DNA of 34,458 nt. Origin: an uncultured Acetobacteraceae bacterium. Its GTDB lineage: Bacteria; Pseudomonadota; Alphaproteobacteria; Acetobacterales; Acetobacteraceae. Position numbers and translations under genes: made by a program. Of the stretch, positions 31,540 through 34,458 are shown piece after piece; the stretch's first letter is position 1; every line of letters starts with the position of its first letter. The notes under the pieces are model-generated. The model was not told the DNA's origin and ran no database searches. It saw nothing but the letters and a program-made list of their open reading frames with translations. Where the stretch lies: contig CAIYDT010000029.1 in assembly GCA_903924985.1 (NCBI GenBank), positions 1 to 34,458 on the forward strand, given 5' to 3'.

Positions 31540-32907
31540 ATGCCGTCAACGACAGCGCCGGGCTTATTGCATCGCGATCGCACGATAGCGGGACCAGGAT
31601 TCAGCCGCTGGATGGTTCCGCCAGCCGCGCTCTGCGTACATCTGTGCATCGGCCAAGCCTACGCGATCAGCGTCTTCAACCTGCCGATGACCAAGTTGAT
31701 CGGCATTACCAAGTCCGCGCCCGACGACTGGAACCTGACCGACCTCGGCTGGATTTTTAGCATCGGCATCGTGTTCCTCGGCCTGTCTGCCGCGGTCATG
31801 GGCCGCTGGGTGGAGGAAGGCGGGCCGCGGCGCGCCATGTTCACTGCCGCTTTGTGCTGGGCCGGCGGCTTCCTGGTCTCCGCCGTCGGCGTCAATATCC
31901 ACAACATCTGGCTCATCTATCTCGGCTATGGGGTGCTCGGCGGCTGCGGCCTGGGGATTGGCTACATCTCCCCGGTTTCCACCTTGATAAAATGGTTCCC
32001 CGACCGGCCGGGCATGGCCACCGGCATGGCGATCATGGGTTTCGGCGGCGGGGCCTTCATCGCCTCCCCCCTTTCGGTGTGGCTGATGGCGCAATTCACC
32101 ACCGCGACCCATGTCGGCGTCATGGAAACCTTTGTTGTCATGGGGGTCGTCTACTTCTGCTTCATGATGGTGGGTGCCGCGATTGTCCGCCTTCCCCCTC
32201 CCGGCTGGGCGCCGGAGGACTACGTCGTCCCGTCGGAATCCAACACCATGATCACCCCCCACAACGTCTACGTGTATGAGGCACTAAAAACCCCGCAGTT
32301 CTGGCTGATCTGGATCGTCCTCTGCATGAACGTCTCCGCCGGCATCGGCGTGCTTGGTCAGGCGTCGGCCATGAGCCAGGAGATGTTCCCCGGCAAGGTG
32401 ACCGCCGTCGCGGCAGCCGGCTTCGTGGGATTACTGAGTCTGTTCAACATGGGCGGGCGGTTCTTCTGGGCCTCCATCTCCGACTACATCGGGCGCAAGA
32501 ACACCTATTTCGTATTCTTCGTCCTGGGCTTCGTCCTCTACGCAGCGGTGCCGAGCCTGGGCGAGGCCGGCAGCCTGGGCCTGTTCGTGCTGTGCTTTTG
32601 CGTGATCCTGAGCATGTATGGCGGCGGCTTCGCCACCGTCCCCGCCTACCTGAGGGACATGTTCGGCACCCGCTACGTCGGCGCCATCCATGGCATGCTG
32701 CTGACCGCCTGGTCGACGGCGGGCGTCCTCGGCCCTGTCCTGGTGAACTATTTCCGCCAATATAACCTGGACCATGGGGTCGCCCCGCGCGACGCCTACA
32801 ACGTCACGATGTACGTCCTGGCCGCGCTGCTGATCGTGGGCTTCATCGCCAACCTCAGCATCAGGGCCGTCGATAAAAAGCACCACATGTCCGAGATGGG
32901 GGAATGA
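31540..32907 (+). CDS. MFS transporter, oxalate/formate antiporter-like
   Basis: A 455-residue 12-helix permease of the OxlT-type branch. It has a conserved N-terminal region FSRWMVPPAALCVHLCIGQAYAISVFNLP, the GMATGMAIMGFGGGAFIASPL helix and the RFFWASISDYIGRKNTYF loop after helix 8. The branch exchanges small dicarboxylates and monocarboxylates, but many members carry other organic acids. I chose ATG 31540, which gives the typical N-terminus; the frame extends to 31411 with residues unlike the family. The stop overlaps the start of a 40-residue companion gene by 4 bases. Its promoter should lie in the 132-base gap shared with the divergent SDR gene. Confidence 0.88.
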   Translation: MPSTTAPGLLHRDRTIAGPGFSRWMVPPAALCVHLCIGQAYAISVFNLPMTKLIGITKSAPDDWNLTDLGWIFSIGIVFLGLSAAVMGRWVEEGGPRRAMFTAALCWAGGFLVSAVGVNIHNIWLIYLGYGVLGGCGLGIGYISPVSTLIKWFPDRPGMATGMAIMGFGGGAFIASPLSVWLMAQFTTATHVGVMETFVVMGVVYFCFMMVGAAIVRLPPPGWAPEDYVVPSESNTMITPHNVYVYEALKTPQFWLIWIVLCMNVSAGIGVLGQASAMSQEMFPGKVTAVAAAGFVGLLSLFNMGGRFFWASISDYIGRKNTYFVFFVLGFVLYAAVPSLGEAGSLGLFVLCFCVILSMYGGGFATVPAYLRDMFGTRYVGAIHGMLLTAWSTAGVLGPVLVNYFRQYNLDHGVAPRDAYNVTMYVLAALLIVGFIANLSIRAVDKKHHMSEMGE

Positions 32908-33026
32908 TCATGGACCGCAAAGGCACCACGCCGCTGCATTTGGCCCTCGCCTGGGGCTTCGTCGGCATCCCGCTGGCCCTGGGTGTCTACCAGACCGTGC
33001 TCAACGCATTAAAGCTGATCCAGTAG
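32904..33026 (+). CDS. 40-residue single-helix companion peptide of the MFS transporter
   Basis: A short gene encoding a basic N-terminus (MDRKGTTP) and one hydrophobic helix (LALAWGFVGIPLALGVYQTVLNAL). ATG 32904 overlaps the transporter stop (ATGA); an in-frame ATG at 32910 is the alternative. Short peptides of this kind directly after oxalate/formate-type MFS genes are known as the MFS transporter small subunit, and this one matches in size, position and helix pattern. It probably stabilises or modulates the transporter in the inner membrane. It is easily missed because of its length. Confidence 0.75.
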   Translation: MIMDRKGTTPLHLALAWGFVGIPLALGVYQTVLNALKLIQ

Positions 33027-33041
33027 AAAGGCTCGAAATCA

Positions 33042-34238
33042 ATGGAAGAAGAACGGGTAACCCCGGAGGCCTGGAAGGCCCTCTGGGGCTCGGCGATCGG
33101 CTATGCCATGGACGGCTTCGACCTGCTGATCCTGGGCTTCATGCTTCGCGCCATTTCGGCGGATTTGCATTTTACCCCGCCGCAAGCTGCGTCGCTTGTG
33201 ACCGCCACCCTGGTCGGCGCCGTCCTCGGCGGCATCGGCTTCGGCATGCTGTCGGACCGCCTCGGCCGCGTGCGGGTGCTGACCTGGACCATCGTGGTCT
33301 TCGCCGTGTTTACCGGCCTGTGCGCGTTGGCGCAGGGCTATTGGGACCTGCTGGCCTACCGCACCGTCGCCGGCCTGGGCCTGGGCGGAGAATTCGGTAT
33401 CGGCATGGCCATGGCGGCCGAGGCCTGGCCCGCGTCGAAACGCGCTCGGGTTTCATCCTATGTTGGGTTGGGCTGGCAATTCGGGGTGCTGATGGCGGCG
33501 CTGCTGACGCCGCTGCTGCTGCCGTCCATCGGTTGGCGCGGCATGTTCGTGCTGGGCATCTTCCCGGCCATCGTGGCCTTCATCGTCCGGCGCGCGTGTC
33601 CGGAGCCGGCCGTGTTCACGCAGAGCGAGCACGCCCCCACCTCGCCCTGCGCGTTGTTCAAGGACGGGCCCACCGCGCGGGTCAGCCTCGGGATGGTCAT
33701 CCTCTGCTCGGTGCAGAACTTTGGGTACTACGGCGTGATGATCTGGCTGCCGAACTACCTGGCGACCCGGTTCCACTTCAACCTGACGCAGTCCGCCACC
33801 TGGACCGCCGTCACCATCGGCGGCATGGCGCTGGGCATCTTCGTGTTTGGCCACGCCGCCGACCGCATCGGCCGCCGCCCGTCCTTCATCGCCTGGATGG
33901 CCGGCGCCGCGATCATGGTGGTGGTCTATTCCCGCATGACCGACCCCACCGCTTTGCTCATCGCTGGCGCCGTCATGGGCTTCTTCGTCAACGGCATGCT
34001 GGGCGGCTATGGCGCTTTGATGAGCGAACTCTACCCCACCGCCGTCCGAGCGACGGCGCAGAACGTGCTATTCAACATCGGCCGCGCGGTGGGTGGGTTC
34101 GGGCCGGTGGCGGTGGGGGCCGTTGCCGCGGTGCACGGATTCGAGACCGCGATTGCCCTGCTGGCCGTGCTGTATGTCGTGGATATCGCCGCGATGTGGT
34201 TCCTGATCCCCGAGCTGAAGGGATCGGCACTGACATAA
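33042..34238 (+). CDS. MFS transporter, aromatic acid:H+ symporter-like
   Basis: A 398-residue 12-helix major facilitator. Helix 1 carries YAMDGFDLLILGF, the DGFD motif of the AAHS and related sialate-type symporters. The loop between helices 2 and 3 is GMLSDRLGRVRVL, and its counterpart in the second half is GHAADRIGRRPSF. The motif GLGLGGEFGIGMAMAAEAWP follows helix 4, and MSELYPTAVRATAQN precedes helix 11. A substrate such as protocatechuate, 4-hydroxybenzoate or a related acid would fit the pcaHG genes in the window, but other organic acids are possible. It begins 15 bases after the small companion gene, so the three plus-strand transport genes form one operon. Confidence 0.9.
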   Translation: MEEERVTPEAWKALWGSAIGYAMDGFDLLILGFMLRAISADLHFTPPQAASLVTATLVGAVLGGIGFGMLSDRLGRVRVLTWTIVVFAVFTGLCALAQGYWDLLAYRTVAGLGLGGEFGIGMAMAAEAWPASKRARVSSYVGLGWQFGVLMAALLTPLLLPSIGWRGMFVLGIFPAIVAFIVRRACPEPAVFTQSEHAPTSPCALFKDGPTARVSLGMVILCSVQNFGYYGVMIWLPNYLATRFHFNLTQSATWTAVTIGGMALGIFVFGHAADRIGRRPSFIAWMAGAAIMVVVYSRMTDPTALLIAGAVMGFFVNGMLGGYGALMSELYPTAVRATAQNVLFNIGRAVGGFGPVAVGAVAAVHGFETAIALLAVLYVVDIAAMWFLIPELKGSALT

Positions 34239-34363
34239 CACTCGGCGGATTCAAGTTCCGGAGCGAACACCCCCGGACGCGAAAAATCCCTCACGCCTCG
34301 ACGGAACGAACCAACGGGTCATCGCGAGCCTCTATGCCGGCTGGTATCGCGCGTGGGGTTGGT

Positions 34364-34458
34364 ATGAGCCTGGAGCGTCGCCCACGTGACTGGAATCGCA
34401 GCTATGAGGCGATCGTGGTTCCGACGGCATGGCGGCAGGGCCCGGCGTATTCGCGGCA
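34364..34458 (+). CDS. Possible 5' end of a gene cut by the window edge
   Basis: An ATG opens a stop-free frame of 31 codons to the window end. It reads as a plausible soluble N-terminus (RDWNRSYEAIVVPTAWRQG). The upstream GGGG is 8 bases away. I do not recognise the family, and 31 open codons in GC-rich DNA can arise by chance. The preceding bases 34239-34363 show no other feature. Confidence 0.25.
   Translation, partial: MSLERRPRDWNRSYEAIVVPTAWRQGPAYSR

Overview
The window is GC-rich, densely packed DNA from an alphaproteobacterium. Gene content and protein style (twin-arginine solute-binding proteins, an MsbA-type exporter beside a Gfo/Idh/MocA enzyme, pcaHG, many 4-base ATGA/GTGA overlaps) suggest Rhodospirillales, probably Acetobacteraceae. 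That assignment is inference; there is no rRNA or other marker gene here. I saw no tRNA, rRNA, CRISPR array or intact insertion sequence.

Left part (1-5926). On the minus strand lie a decapitated dCACHE sensor fragment, a small two-helix membrane protein and msrP (methionine-sulfoxide reductase). Divergently on the plus strand lie dcyD (D-cysteine desulfhydrase) and a MetE-like zinc methyltransferase, so three neighbouring genes handle sulfur amino acids. Next is an accessory patch at 4234-5926. It holds a Phd/VapC-type toxin-antitoxin pair, a TPR-protein remnant and, on the other strand, an AbrB/VapC-type pair. Each pair has an inverted repeat upstream that could be its operator.

Envelope block (5927-9697). 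A half-size ABC exporter (MsbA type), a CgeB-like glycosyltransferase and a Gfo/Idh/MocA oxidoreductase suggest cell-surface glycan or lipid A work. A 345-base gap follows, holding four copies of a 17-bp tandem repeat.

Minus-strand transport and catabolism array (24381 down to 10043). Fourteen genes run in one direction, mostly overlapping or nearly touching. They are a solute-binding protein, MalF-type and MalG-type permeases; then a second solute-binding protein, two MalF-type permeases and one MalG-type permease; then tonB, a TonB-dependent receptor, a DUF35 zinc-ribbon/OB-fold protein, a thiolase-fold protein lacking the usual catalytic cysteine, a five-bladed-propeller protein, pcaH and pcaG. 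No importer ATPase and no regulator is present. The order suggests uptake of one compound across both membranes, then CoA-dependent side-chain removal and intradiol cleavage of a protocatechuate-type ring.

Plus-strand partners and right part (24382-34458). Across a 642-base gap with a degraded gene end, a REP-like palindrome and a hairpin come an SDR dehydrogenase, a CaiB-family protein with alpha-methylacyl-CoA racemase residues, and a DUF6880 protein. Further on are a minus-strand amidohydrolase (ACMSD/resorcylate-decarboxylase type), a class V aminotransferase-fold enzyme and a second SDR. On the plus strand are an oxalate/formate-type MFS transporter with a 40-residue companion peptide and an aromatic-acid-type MFS transporter. 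The strongest hypothesis is a catabolic island in which racemase, SDR, the thiolase-fold/DUF35 pair and PcaHG act in sequence on an imported aromatic compound with a branched or acyl side chain; the substrate cannot be read from sequence.
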